From Rothia endophytica (GTDB lineage Bacteria; Actinomycetota; Actinomycetes; Actinomycetales; Micrococcaceae): a stretch of DNA of 64,000 bases. Below the pieces are notes generated by a model that made no database searches, was not told the DNA's origin, and was given only the letters and a program-made list of their open reading frames with translations. The stretch lies in contig NZ_CAKMSJ010000010.1 in NCBI RefSeq assembly GCF_928381505.1, positions 1-64,000 on the forward strand, written 5' to 3'. Position numbers and translations under genes: made by a program. The stretch's first letter is position 1. Each line of letters begins with the position of its first letter. Shown piece by piece: positions 10,176-17,745 of this stretch.

Positions 10176-10589
10176 TTAGGCGAACCAGATAGCAATCTCG
10201 CGCTCTGCTGATTCAACCGAGTCAGAACCGTGCACCAGGTTCTTCTGCACCTTCTCGCCCCAGTCACGACCAAAGTCACCGCGAATGGTGCCTGCCGGAG
10301 CCACGGTGGGGTCTGAGGGGCCCATGATGGTGCGGGCGCCCTCAATCACGCGCTCGCCTTCGAAGACCGCGGCAACGATAGGGCCGGAGGACATGAATTC
10401 GATCAGCGGCTCGTAGAAGGGCTTACCCTCGTGCTCAGCATAGTGAGCTGCCAGGGTTTCGCGGGAGGGCTCCACGTAGGAAAGGGCTGAGAGCTTGTAA
10501 CCCTTGGTTTCAAAGCGAGCCAGGATGGCGCCGGTGAGGTTGCGCTCAACGGCGTCGGGCTTCACAAGGATAAGGGTGCGTTCGGTCAT
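10176..10589 (-). CDS. ndk: Nucleoside diphosphate kinase
   Basis: Transfers the gamma phosphate of ATP to NDPs to balance nucleotide pools. 137 residues, normal length. It begins MTERTLILVKPDAVERNL and carries the phospho-acceptor histidine in the family motif NLVHGSDS (H120). GGGGAC precedes the ATG. It is downstream of folC and the DUF4233 gene, a conserved actinobacterial order. Confidence 0.97.
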   Translation of the reverse strand: MTERTLILVKPDAVERNLTGAILARFETKGYKLSALSYVEPSRETLAAHYAEHEGKPFYEPLIEFMSSGPIVAAVFEGERVIEGARTIMGPSDPTVAPAGTIRGDFGRDWGEKVQKNLVHGSDSVESAEREIAIWFA

Positions 10590-10664
10590 TGATGTCCCCG
10601 TTCTAAGGTTTGGTGGTCTTACCCCACTTTACCGGGCGGTTTGTCTGGTGAGAAGCATTGCCGC

Positions 10665-11102
10665 TTAGAGGGGGTTAGCCTTTTCCCACTCTGCTTGCTC
10701 TTTGGCACGTACGACGTTTTCGGCGTCCAGACGGGCCCCACGGGTTACCGCGAAACAGTAGGCGATAGCAAAGGCTGCGCCCACGAAGAACATGGAGGGC
10801 AGAGCGAAACCAACCAGGAGCAGCAGCACCTGGAGCACGTAGCCAAATGTGTAGCCCCAGCCCTTCTTCAGGAAAGCAGGGGTGGCAATGAAGGCTACCA
10901 CCAGCAAGAGCCCCAGCGCCCAAATCAGGATTTTGGTGCTGGTAGGTTCGTTGAAGTTATGCCCGAAGATGGCGAGGGTAGCGAAGAAAGCTACCAGGGC
11001 TTCAAGGGACAGCACCATGGAGGTGAACATGACCTTGATGGAGCGTACCGGTTTCTTTTGCCCGGGGCGCCATTCGCGCTGGGCTCGTGTCATTTTAGCC
11101 AT
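10665..11102 (-). CDS. DUF4233 membrane protein
   Basis: A 145-residue protein with four hydrophobic segments and a basic N-terminus (MAKMTRAQREWRPGQ). It matches the DUF4233 family, which is found almost only in actinobacteria immediately after folC and before ndk, as here. The ATG at 11102 lies 7 nt after the folC stop with AGGAG just upstream, so translation is probably coupled. The function is not known; upstream in-frame sequence overlaps folC and is not coding for this protein. Confidence 0.88.
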   Translation of the reverse strand: MAKMTRAQREWRPGQKKPVRSIKVMFTSMVLSLEALVAFFATLAIFGHNFNEPTSTKILIWALGLLLVVAFIATPAFLKKGWGYTFGYVLQVLLLLVGFALPSMFFVGAAFAIAYCFAVTRGARLDAENVVRAKEQAEWEKANPL

Positions 11103-11109
11103 GGTTCTC

Positions 11110-12537
11110 CTAGAGCCCCAGCAAGGTGCGGGCTTCGCCGATGACCGTGATGGAGCCGGTGATGAGCACTGCTGAGTTGAGGTTGGGGACGTCCGCTGCA
11201 GCCGTAAGAGCGGCAGAGACAGCGTCGGGAATGTTCTCGTAGGTCTCAAGGTCATCTTCGTCAAAACCTGCATCGAGTGCCAGCCCTTGCAGGGTTGCCG
11301 GTGCAATGGCGCGCGGCGAATCTGAGGCGGTGAGGTGCAGTTTGACCCTGTATTCGGTGGTATCGATGTAGCTCTGGCGTAGGACGCTAAAGATTTCGGC
11401 GGCGTCTTTTTCACCCAGAATCCCAACCACCAGGTGCAGCTCTTCCAGAGCAAAGGATTCCTTGAAGGCAGCGGCACTGGCTCGAACCCCGTGAGGATTA
11501 TGGGCGGCGTCCACTACGACCACCGGTTCGGTGGCAACCACCTCAAGGCGCCCCGGCGAGGTGACACTTCCAAAGGCCTGCTTGACGAGGTCTTCTGAAA
11601 GTTCCTTCTCACCGCCGCCCAGGAAAGCTTCAACAGCGGCGAGCGCTACAGCGGCGTTCTGGCCCTGGTGCTCACCAAAGAGGGGCAAAGCGATGTCTTC
11701 GTAACGCTGTGCCAATCCTTGAATGGTCAGTAGCTGCCCACCAACGCCGGCGGTGCGTTCGACGGTTCCGAATTCGACGCCTTCAAAGCGGTAGTCAGCG
11801 TTGTTATCGCGGGCGGCTTCAAGTAGGACCTGTGCGGCTTCTGGCTCTTGGGCTGCTGAGACCAAGAAGCTGCCGGGTTTGATGATGCCTGACTTTTCAC
11901 CGGCAATTTCTGCCAGAGTCTCCCCCAGCATGTCGGTGTGGTCCAGCCCGATGGGGGTGATGACCGAGACGGTCGCGTCGGCGACGTTGGTGGCGTCCCA
12001 GCTGCCGCCGATGCCTACCTCAAGCACCATGACATCCACTGGTTCATCGGCAAAGATGGCGAAGGCCAGGATGGTTACAGCCTCGAAGTAGGTGATGCGG
12101 GGTTGCCCATCTGCCTCAAGCTCAGCGTCCACGATAGCCAGGTAGGGGGCGATTTCGTCCCAAATCCGAACAAAGGTGGTGTCAGCAACCGGCTCACCGT
12201 CGATGCTGATGCGTTCAGTGACCTTGGAGAGGTGGGGGCTGGTGTAGCGCCCGGTGCGGATGTCGTGCGCCATGAGCAGACGCTCAATCATACGGGCGGT
12301 GGAGGTTTTTCCGTTGGTGCCGGTGATGTGAATAACCGGGGCTGACTTTTCAGGTGAACCCAGGATTTCAACGGCACGGCGCATGGCATCTAAGCGAGGT
12401 GCCATCTTGTTTTCGGGTGCGCGGGCCAGCAGGTCTGCGTAGACCCTAGCCACGCCGAGGGCGTCCGCCTGGTAAGCGACGGCCTCGGCGGGGGTTTGGC
12501 CAAACACGGAATCGAAGTCCATGGTGTCGTTGGGCAT
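11110..12537 (-). CDS. folC: Dihydrofolate synthase / folylpolyglutamate synthase
   Basis: Adds L-glutamate to dihydropteroate and then to tetrahydrofolates; a Mur-ligase-family ATPase. The P-loop GTNGKTST is at 73-80, followed by HLSKVTERI and, further on, the GLDHTDMLG segment and the C-terminal DAAHNPHG motif. Length 475 aa is typical. Its ATG overlaps the ileS stop codon by one base, so the two are probably translationally coupled. It is followed at once by the DUF4233 gene. Confidence 0.96.
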   Translation of the reverse strand: MPNDTMDFDSVFGQTPAEAVAYQADALGVARVYADLLARAPENKMAPRLDAMRRAVEILGSPEKSAPVIHITGTNGKTSTARMIERLLMAHDIRTGRYTSPHLSKVTERISIDGEPVADTTFVRIWDEIAPYLAIVDAELEADGQPRITYFEAVTILAFAIFADEPVDVMVLEVGIGGSWDATNVADATVSVITPIGLDHTDMLGETLAEIAGEKSGIIKPGSFLVSAAQEPEAAQVLLEAARDNNADYRFEGVEFGTVERTAGVGGQLLTIQGLAQRYEDIALPLFGEHQGQNAAVALAAVEAFLGGGEKELSEDLVKQAFGSVTSPGRLEVVATEPVVVVDAAHNPHGVRASAAAFKESFALEELHLVVGILGEKDAAEIFSVLRQSYIDTTEYRVKLHLTASDSPRAIAPATLQGLALDAGFDEDDLETYENIPDAVSAALTAAADVPNLNSAVLITGSITVIGEARTLLGL

Positions 12538-15500
12538 TAGGCCTTCTTTACGGTGATGGTCAGCTGGTCGGCTTCGGTGTAGGTCACGCTCTGCGCCAGA
12601 GTTTCACCGGTCACCAGAGCCTCATGAGCCTTAACAGCTGACAGGGTCTCTGCAGGAGCGGCAAGGGTCAGATCGATGCGGTCTGAGACGTTCAGTCCGC
12701 TGTCCTTACGTTCCTGCTGGATAGCGCGGATAGCATCGCGAGCGGTGCCTTCAGCAATCAGCTCATCGGTCAGAGCGGTGTTCAGCACCAGGAAGCCACC
12801 ACCGGGAAGAACTGAAACAGCACGGTCTGCTGACTCTTCGGTCTTAGCGACGACAGTCTCAAGCTCGTATTCGCCAGCTTCAAGCGCCATCTTGTCGGCA
12901 CCAACCACTACGGTGCCGTCTTCAAGAACCTGCCAGTCACCGCTCTTGGAGGACTTGATGGCAACCTGGACCTGCTTGCCCAGACGGGGGCCAGCTGCAC
13001 GAGCGTTGACCTTGAGCTGCTGAGAAATACCGAAGTCAGCGGGGCTCACCTCAGCGGCGTCCAGCAGTTCAACAGCCTTGATGTTGAGTTCGTCTGCGAT
13101 GATGCTCTCGAAAGTTCCAGCCAGCTCCTTACCGCCCGCAACAGCAACGGTAAGGGACGCTAGCGGCTGACGCACACGCAGCTTGTTAGCCTTACGCAGC
13201 GCTGAACCGGCAGAGGCCACACCACGGGTGGTTTCCATCAGGGCGATAAGCTCTGATTCATCCTTGAAGTCATCAACGCTGGGCAGGTCAGTCAGGTGTA
13301 CCGAACGCTCACCGGTCAGACCGCGGTAAATTTCTTCAGCGGTCAGGGGCAAGAGGGGTGCAGCCAGACGCACGAAGGTTTCCAGGGCGGTATACAGCAC
13401 GTCAAATGCCGCGGTGTCTTCGTCGAAGAAGCGCTCGCGGGAGCGGCGTACGTACCAGTTGGTTAGCGCATCAGTGTACTGACGGAGCAGATCGCAGGCA
13501 GCTGAGACGTCGTAGGCGTCCATTGCCTCGATGATATCGGCAACCAGCTGGCGGGTTTTGCCCAGGATGAAGCGATCCATCACGTGCTCAGCGTCAGAAA
13601 CAAGCTTTGCCTCGTAGCCAGCTCCGCCGTTAGCAGCGTTGGTGTAGAGGGCGAAGAAGTGGTAGACGTTCCACAGGGGTAGCATGACCTGGCGGACGCC
13701 TTCGCGGATACCCTGTTCGGTGACAATCAGGTTGCCGCCGCGCAGGATGGGTGAAGACATGAGGAACCAGCGCATGGCGTCTGAACCATCGCGGTCCAGC
13801 ACCTCGGAGACATCCGGGTAGTTGCGCAAGGACTTAGACATTTTCTGGCCGTCAGAACCCAGCACGATGCCGTGGGCAATCACGTTCTCAAAAGCGGTGC
13901 GGTCAAAGAGGGCGGTTGCCAGGATGTGCATGGTGTAGAACCAGCCGCGGGTCTGGCCGATGTACTCCACGATGAAGTCTGCCGGGTAGTGAGCCTCGAA
14001 CCATTCCTTGTTTTCAAAGGGGTAGTGGAACTGAGCAAAGGGCATTGAACCGGAGTCGAACCAGACGTCCAGTACGTCTTCCACGCGGCGCATGGTTGAT
14101 TTGCCGGTGGGGTCGGACGGGTTGGGGCGGGTCAGCTCGTCGATGTAGGGGCGGTGCAGGTCCACCTCGCCGTCCTTGTTCAGGGGCAGGCGACCGAAGT
14201 CGGCTTCTAGCTCAGCCAGGGAGCCGTAGACGTCGGTGCGGGGGTAGTTGGGGTCGTCCGATACCCAGACCGGGATGGGTGAGCCCCAGAAGCGGTTGCG
14301 AGAGATTGACCAGTCGCGGGCGTTATCTACCCACTTACCGAACTGGCCGTGCTTGACGTTCTCGGGGATCCAGTTGATGTCCTCGTTGAGCTCGCTCATA
14401 CGGCCCTTGAAGTCGGTGACGCGCACATACCAGGAGGTGATGGCGCGGTAGACCAGCGGGGTGCGGCAGCGCCAGCAGTGGGGGTAGCTGTGCACGTAGG
14501 ACTTCTCGCGGATCAGGGTGCCGTCTGCCTGCAGGGCCTTGATGATGGTGCGGTTGGCGTCGAAAATCTGCACGCCGGCGATCTCGCGCAGGGGTGCGCC
14601 CTCAGCCAGGGACTCATCGGCAAAGTAGTCCAGGAACTTAGCGCCTTCGTCGATGGAAAGGATGACGGGGATGCCGTAGCCCTCGCAGACCTTCTGGTCG
14701 TCCTCACCGTAGGCGGGTGCCTGGTGGACCAAACCGGTACCGTCGGTGGTGGTGACGTAATCAGCGACCAGAATCTGCCAGGCTGAACCGGTGCCAAACT
14801 TCTCAGCGTCGGTGAAGTAGTCCCACAGGGGTGCGTAGCGCACACCCTCTAGCTGGGCGCCGGTGTAGGTGGCGGTAACGGCTTCGGCAGCTTCTTCGGC
14901 GGTTTCGAAGCCCAGATCCTTGGCGTAGGAACCCAACAGGTCAGTGGCAATGAGGAACTTGCGTCCAGCAAAATCACCGGCGGCAGCCACCAGCGAGTAT
15001 TCAACCTCGGGGCCGACTGCCAGCGCCTCGTTGGTGGGCAGGGTCCAGGGGGTGGTGGTCCAAGCGAGCGCTTCAGCACCGACCAGCTGTGCTGCAATGT
15101 CCTTGTGTTTGGCCAGTGAATCATCGGCGGTGATGGTGAAGGCTACGGTGACTGAAGGGTCCTGACGATCCTTGTACACATCATCATCCATACGCAGCTC
15201 GTGGTTTGAGAGTGGGGTTTCGTCCTTCCAGCAGTAAGGCAGCACGCGGAAGCCCTCATAGGTCATCCCCTTATCGTGCAGCTGCTTGAAGGCCCAGATG
15301 ACCGACTCCATGTACTCCACGTTCAGAGTCTTGTAGTCGTTCTCGAAGTCTACCCAGCGTGCCTGGCGAGTAACGTACTCTTCCCATTCCTTGGTGTACT
15401 TGAGCACGGATTCGCGGGCAGCGTCGTTGAAGTTGTCGATGCCCATCTCGATAATCTGCTGCTTATCAGTCATGCCCAGCTGCTTCATGGCTTCTAGCTC

Positions 15501-15827
15501 AGCGGGCAGACCGTGGGTATCCCAACCGAAGCGGCGCTCTACCTTATGTCCGCGCTGGGTCTGGTAACGGGCGACCAGGTCTTTGACGTAGCCGGTGAGC
15601 AGGTGACCGTAGTGGGGCAGGCCATTAGCGAAGGGAGGGCCATCATTGAAAACGAATTCGTTAGCACCGTTCTCACCGGCGTTACGGTTGTCAATGGAGG
15701 CTTGGAAGGTGCCGTCCTTCTTCCAGTACTCCAGCACAGCTTCTTCGAGGTGCGGGAAGTTGGGTGAAGAAGCAACGCCGAAAGCGTTGGTGGCACTTGC
15801 CTTGGGGTAGACAGGCTGGTTAGTCAT
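12537..15827 (-). CDS. ileS: Isoleucyl-tRNA synthetase (long, eukaryote-like type)
   Basis: Class I synthetase charging tRNA-Ile. With the ATG at 15827 it is 1096 residues, starting [11 protein letters not shown]. The ATP-binding HIGH motif reads HYGH (72-75), KMSKS is near residue 661, and the CP1 editing domain lies between. The size and the motif [10 protein letters not shown] place it in the long IleRS group usual in actinobacteria, which is commonly less sensitive to mupirocin. An in-frame ATG at 15884 lies nearer to an AAAGG site but would add 19 unconserved residues. Expression is governed by the T-box leader upstream; folC overlaps its stop. Confidence 0.97.
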   Translation of the reverse strand: MTNQPVYPKASATNAFGVASSPNFPHLEEAVLEYWKKDGTFQASIDNRNAGENGANEFVFNDGPPFANGLPHYGHLLTGYVKDLVARYQTQRGHKVERRFGWDTHGLPAELEAMKQLGMTDKQQIIEMGIDNFNDAARESVLKYTKEWEEYVTRQARWVDFENDYKTLNVEYMESVIWAFKQLHDKGMTYEGFRVLPYCWKDETPLSNHELRMDDDVYKDRQDPSVTVAFTITADDSLAKHKDIAAQLVGAEALAWTTTPWTLPTNEALAVGPEVEYSLVAAAGDFAGRKFLIATDLLGSYAKDLGFETAEEAAEAVTATYTGAQLEGVRYAPLWDYFTDAEKFGTGSAWQILVADYVTTTDGTGLVHQAPAYGEDDQKVCEGYGIPVILSIDEGAKFLDYFADESLAEGAPLREIAGVQIFDANRTIIKALQADGTLIREKSYVHSYPHCWRCRTPLVYRAITSWYVRVTDFKGRMSELNEDINWIPENVKHGQFGKWVDNARDWSISRNRFWGSPIPVWVSDDPNYPRTDVYGSLAELEADFGRLPLNKDGEVDLHRPYIDELTRPNPSDPTGKSTMRRVEDVLDVWFDSGSMPFAQFHYPFENKEWFEAHYPADFIVEYIGQTRGWFYTMHILATALFDRTAFENVIAHGIVLGSDGQKMSKSLRNYPDVSEVLDRDGSDAMRWFLMSSPILRGGNLIVTEQGIREGVRQVMLPLWNVYHFFALYTNAANGGAGYEAKLVSDAEHVMDRFILGKTRQLVADIIEAMDAYDVSAACDLLRQYTDALTNWYVRRSRERFFDEDTAAFDVLYTALETFVRLAAPLLPLTAEEIYRGLTGERSVHLTDLPSVDDFKDESELIALMETTRGVASAGSALRKANKLRVRQPLASLTVAVAGGKELAGTFESIIADELNIKAVELLDAAEVSPADFGISQQLKVNARAAGPRLGKQVQVAIKSSKSGDWQVLEDGTVVVGADKMALEAGEYELETVVAKTEESADRAVSVLPGGGFLVLNTALTDELIAEGTARDAIRAIQQERKDSGLNVSDRIDLTLAAPAETLSAVKAHEALVTGETLAQSVTYTEADQLTITVKKA

Positions 15828-15916
15828 GGTGCGCCCTGTTCGTTGGATGATTAACAAATCTTCTCGGGTGCAAGGACGCTGCATCAACCTTTACTGCCGA
15901 GGCAGTGGGTTGTGTG

Positions 15917-16205
15917 GCGCGGTACCACCTTGCTTACTGAAGTAACCGTTTCGATACGCCCTCACCGCCAGCGCAGGAGCCAGCAGGTGTAGGGCTGCGC
16001 CGGTCATCACACTAGGGTGGTGACCGGCGCAGTACCGAAACGGTTATCAGTCGCTTCATGACAGCTATTTCGGGCCTACCCGTCTGGTTCTACTGGGGTT
16101 ACATCTATTCCGCGCACTCCCCTCGTCGCAACGAATACGGGGGTATGCAGGTATAACCTGTTCTTCCAGATTGCTCGCCGGTGATAGCCGGGTCTTTGCA
16201 ACTGT
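15917..16205 (-). promoter_or_regulatory. T-box riboswitch controlling ileS
   Basis: The RNA on the minus strand carries the T-box sequence AAGGTGGTACCGCGCC at 15932-15917, which pairs with the tRNA acceptor end. About 250 nt upstream a very short stem I (CCGG / CCGG) presents the isoleucine specifier AUC in its loop (bases 16185-16183), followed by GAGC and GGAAGAAC, the actinobacterial ultrashort stem I/stem II pattern. Between them lie an 11-bp hairpin (arms 15997-16007 and 16022-16032) and a 10-bp long-range helix (15945-15954 with 16037-16046). Actinobacterial ileS T-boxes usually act on translation. The segment GCAAGG (15934-15929) could instead pair with CCTTGC (15875-15870) near the candidate ribosome site. 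Confidence 0.85.
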
Positions 16206-16209
16206 TCCT

Positions 16210-16238
16210 AGTTTATGACGGTTGAGCGCTAGTGTCTA
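16210..16238 (-). promoter_or_regulatory. Promoter of the ileS leader
   Basis: On the minus strand TAGACA (-35) and TAAACT (-10) are separated by exactly 17 bp and lie immediately before stem I of the T-box. Confidence 0.65.
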
Positions 16239-16331
16239 ACGGTCTTTTGGGTAGGGAGCCGGGCGTTAGCGACTGATGAGGGGAAGTTACACCGGTGTGA
16301 GACAAGATATTGTGTGAGCCTGCGTTATTCA

Positions 16332-16345
16332 CCCCTATATAGGGG
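16332..16345. repeat. 14-bp perfect palindrome CCCCTATATAGGGG
   Basis: A self-complementary site in the gap between the precorrin-2 dehydrogenase gene and the ileS promoter, about 95 bp upstream of the ileS -35. It could be an operator or a small hairpin at the end of the upstream gene. No U-run follows on either strand. Confidence 0.4.
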
Positions 16346-16414
16346 CCTCATCCAGGTGAAGAGTGTGACGGACTGGGCTCGAATTACAATTCTTGAATCT
16401 TGGTTTAGTGGGGA

Positions 16415-16879
16415 TTAGCCACCCTCGATTTCTGTACTCTGCGCTCGCAGCCACTCCCCCGCCTTTTCCTTCAGGCGCTTAGCCAGGCGGGGTCGCCCGC
16501 CAGCAGAGACCGCCACGGTCACACCCTCGTGCTCCGTATGCGCCATAGACCAGAAAGAACTGAGGGCAGGCTGCCCGCCTACAGAGCACCAGGTTTTCTT
16601 TGCCTCGCACGCCTTCGCCACCTCAGCCTGCACAGTGACACTGTCCGTCAAGGCAAACACGAGCCAGGCGGCGTCCACATCTTTTACTGAAAAACCTCGC
16701 TGCACCCAGGTCAGCCTCCCGGCCTGAGCCAGTGCAAGGACGCCGGGGGAAAGCTCAGGGGCCACTACGGTAACCAGCGCCCCCGCCTCGACCAAACCCC
16801 GGCATCTTCTGGCAGCCACCTGCCCACCACCTACCACCAGCACCGGGCGATTTTCACACTGCAGAGTAAAAGGGAGCAC
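16415..16879 (-). CDS. Precorrin-2 dehydrogenase (siroheme synthase N-domain only)
   Basis: Oxidises precorrin-2 to sirohydrochlorin with NAD; corresponds to the N-terminal part of CysG/Met8. The 154 residues start with MLPFTLQCENRPVLVVGGGQ, a Rossmann nucleotide-binding motif (VVGGGQVAARR, about 15-25), and end after a short helical region, so the methyltransferase half is absent and is supplied by the separate SUMT gene at 20489. The GTG at 16879 is preceded by GGAAGG. It is divergent from the tautomerase gene and close to nirB/nirD, consistent with siroheme supply. Whether it also chelates iron cannot be judged. Confidence 0.85.
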   Translation of the reverse strand: MLPFTLQCENRPVLVVGGGQVAARRCRGLVEAGALVTVVAPELSPGVLALAQAGRLTWVQRGFSVKDVDAAWLVFALTDSVTVQAEVAKACEAKKTWCSVGGQPALSSFWSMAHTEHEGVTVAVSAGGRPRLAKRLKEKAGEWLRAQSTEIEGG

Positions 16880-16935
16880 GGGGAGCCTTCCAATGAAACA
16901 ATGGGTCTATATCAGTCTACGAAAGGAAGCCCACC

Positions 16936-17133
16936 ATGCCCCTACTTAAGGTCAGCTACGCATCGGTTCAGAACGAAGAAAAGAAAGCCGAGCTGATTGC
17001 AGAGCTCACCAAGACCACCGCCCGAGTGCTGGGCACCCAGGAAAGCTCGGTCTGGGTCATACTCGATGAGGTGCCGCGCGAAAATTGGGGTGTGGCAGGT
17101 GCCAGCCTCGCCGAACATGACCGCAAGAGCTAA
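16936..17133 (+). CDS. 4-oxalocrotonate tautomerase family protein
   Basis: A 65-residue member of the small tautomerase superfamily, in which the proline exposed after Met removal is the general base; Pro2 is present (MPLLKVSY). The C-terminal GVAGASLAE region matches family members. A good ribosome site (AAAGGAAG) precedes the ATG. It is flanked by siroheme and nitrite genes but its substrate cannot be inferred. Ends before a bidirectional terminator shared with nirD. Confidence 0.85.
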   Translation: MPLLKVSYASVQNEEKKAELIAELTKTTARVLGTQESSVWVILDEVPRENWGVAGASLAEHDRKS

Positions 17134-17200
17134 AACTGCCCTTATGTATTAAATGACTATTACACAAAGGTCAGAGTTAACCTAAGTTTTCTTTCACAAA

Positions 17201-17233
17201 AAAATCGCCCCGTTTTACAGTCGGGGCGATTTA
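17201..17233. terminator. Bidirectional terminator between tautomerase gene and nirD
   Basis: An 11-bp stem (aaatcgccccg / cggggcgattt) with flanking A and T tracts between convergent genes. Confidence 0.85.
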
Positions 17234-17267
17234 TTTACTTTAGGTCAAAGTTGATTTAACAAGCCTT

Positions 17268-17606
17268 TTATTTACGAATAGTTGATAGGTAAACTTTTCC
17301 GTCTTCAACCTTGACGGGGTAGACGGGCAAGCTAAAGTCAGCTCCACTGACGCACGCACCGGTTTCCAGACTGTAGACCTCTTTATAGAGAGGTGAAGTG
17401 ACGGTATGCTCCCCCGCCTTTTCCCCTGTAATTCCGCGGGCAATGACCAGCGAGCCAGACTTGGGGTCCTGGTGATCAACAGCGAAAACCTGGTCGTCGT
17501 GGGTGCGGAAAATCGCGTACTGGTGACCATCAATCAGAGCAGCTTCACCCCAGTTGACCTCTAGGTCATCAAATGAACAAACTTCGATCCACTGATTCGC
17601 TGACAT
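17268..17606 (-). CDS. nirD: Nitrite reductase (NADH) small subunit
   Basis: A Rieske-like small subunit of the assimilatory NADH nitrite reductase. 112 residues, usual length. Typical NirD features are the N-terminal WIEVCSFDDL, the FAVDHQDP segment and KEVYSLETGACVS. As in other NirD proteins the full CxH...CxxH Rieske cluster ligands are not present, so it probably carries no iron-sulfur centre. GGAGGAAGT precedes the ATG. It is divergent from nirB, separated by 139 bp, rather than downstream of it as is usual. Confidence 0.94.
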   Translation of the reverse strand: MSANQWIEVCSFDDLEVNWGEAALIDGHQYAIFRTHDDQVFAVDHQDPKSGSLVIARGITGEKAGEHTVTSPLYKEVYSLETGACVSGADFSLPVYPVKVEDGKVYLSTIRK

Positions 17607-17615
17607 ACTTCCTCC

Positions 17616-17634
17616 AAGCTAACAATTGTTGCTT
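17616..17634. promoter_or_regulatory. Palindrome in nirD-nirB intergenic region, candidate operator
   Basis: The core AACAATTGTT (17621-17630) is a perfect palindrome extended by AAGC and GCTT arms with one extra base. AACAATT recurs at 17724-17730 near the nirB start. Its position 15-30 bp from the nirD start and upstream of nirB suggests a shared regulator site. I recognise no known consensus. Confidence 0.4.
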
Positions 17635-17670
17635 TATGTGTGATTGAGACTTATTGAGTGGGAATAATGT

Positions 17671-17722
17671 TATATTAGCATCAGACAGGCAAATATCTGC
17701 GGCTCCCACTCTTACCCGCAGA
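17671..17722 (+). promoter_or_regulatory. nirB promoter -10 and leader hairpin
   Basis: TATATT at 17671-17676 is a good -10, with no convincing -35. Downstream, TCTGCGG (17696-17702) and CCGCAGA (17716-17722) form a 7-bp hairpin in the expected leader. Confidence 0.35.
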
Positions 17723-17745
17723 CAACAATTCGCAAAGGTAGCCAC

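Noticed and set aside
10665..11477. A longer 270-codon reading of the DUF4233 gene
   Set aside because: Its first part lies inside folC in another frame and has no protein character; the DUF4233 start at 11102 with AGGAG is clear.
15997..16032. The strong GC hairpin taken at first for stem I of the ileS T-box
   Set aside because: Its loop has no isoleucine codon; the CCGG / CCGG stem with AUC at 16183-16185 fits the actinobacterial pattern better.
17696..17722. Possible riboswitch in the nirB leader
   Set aside because: Only one short 7-bp hairpin is visible and no known aptamer motif was recognised.
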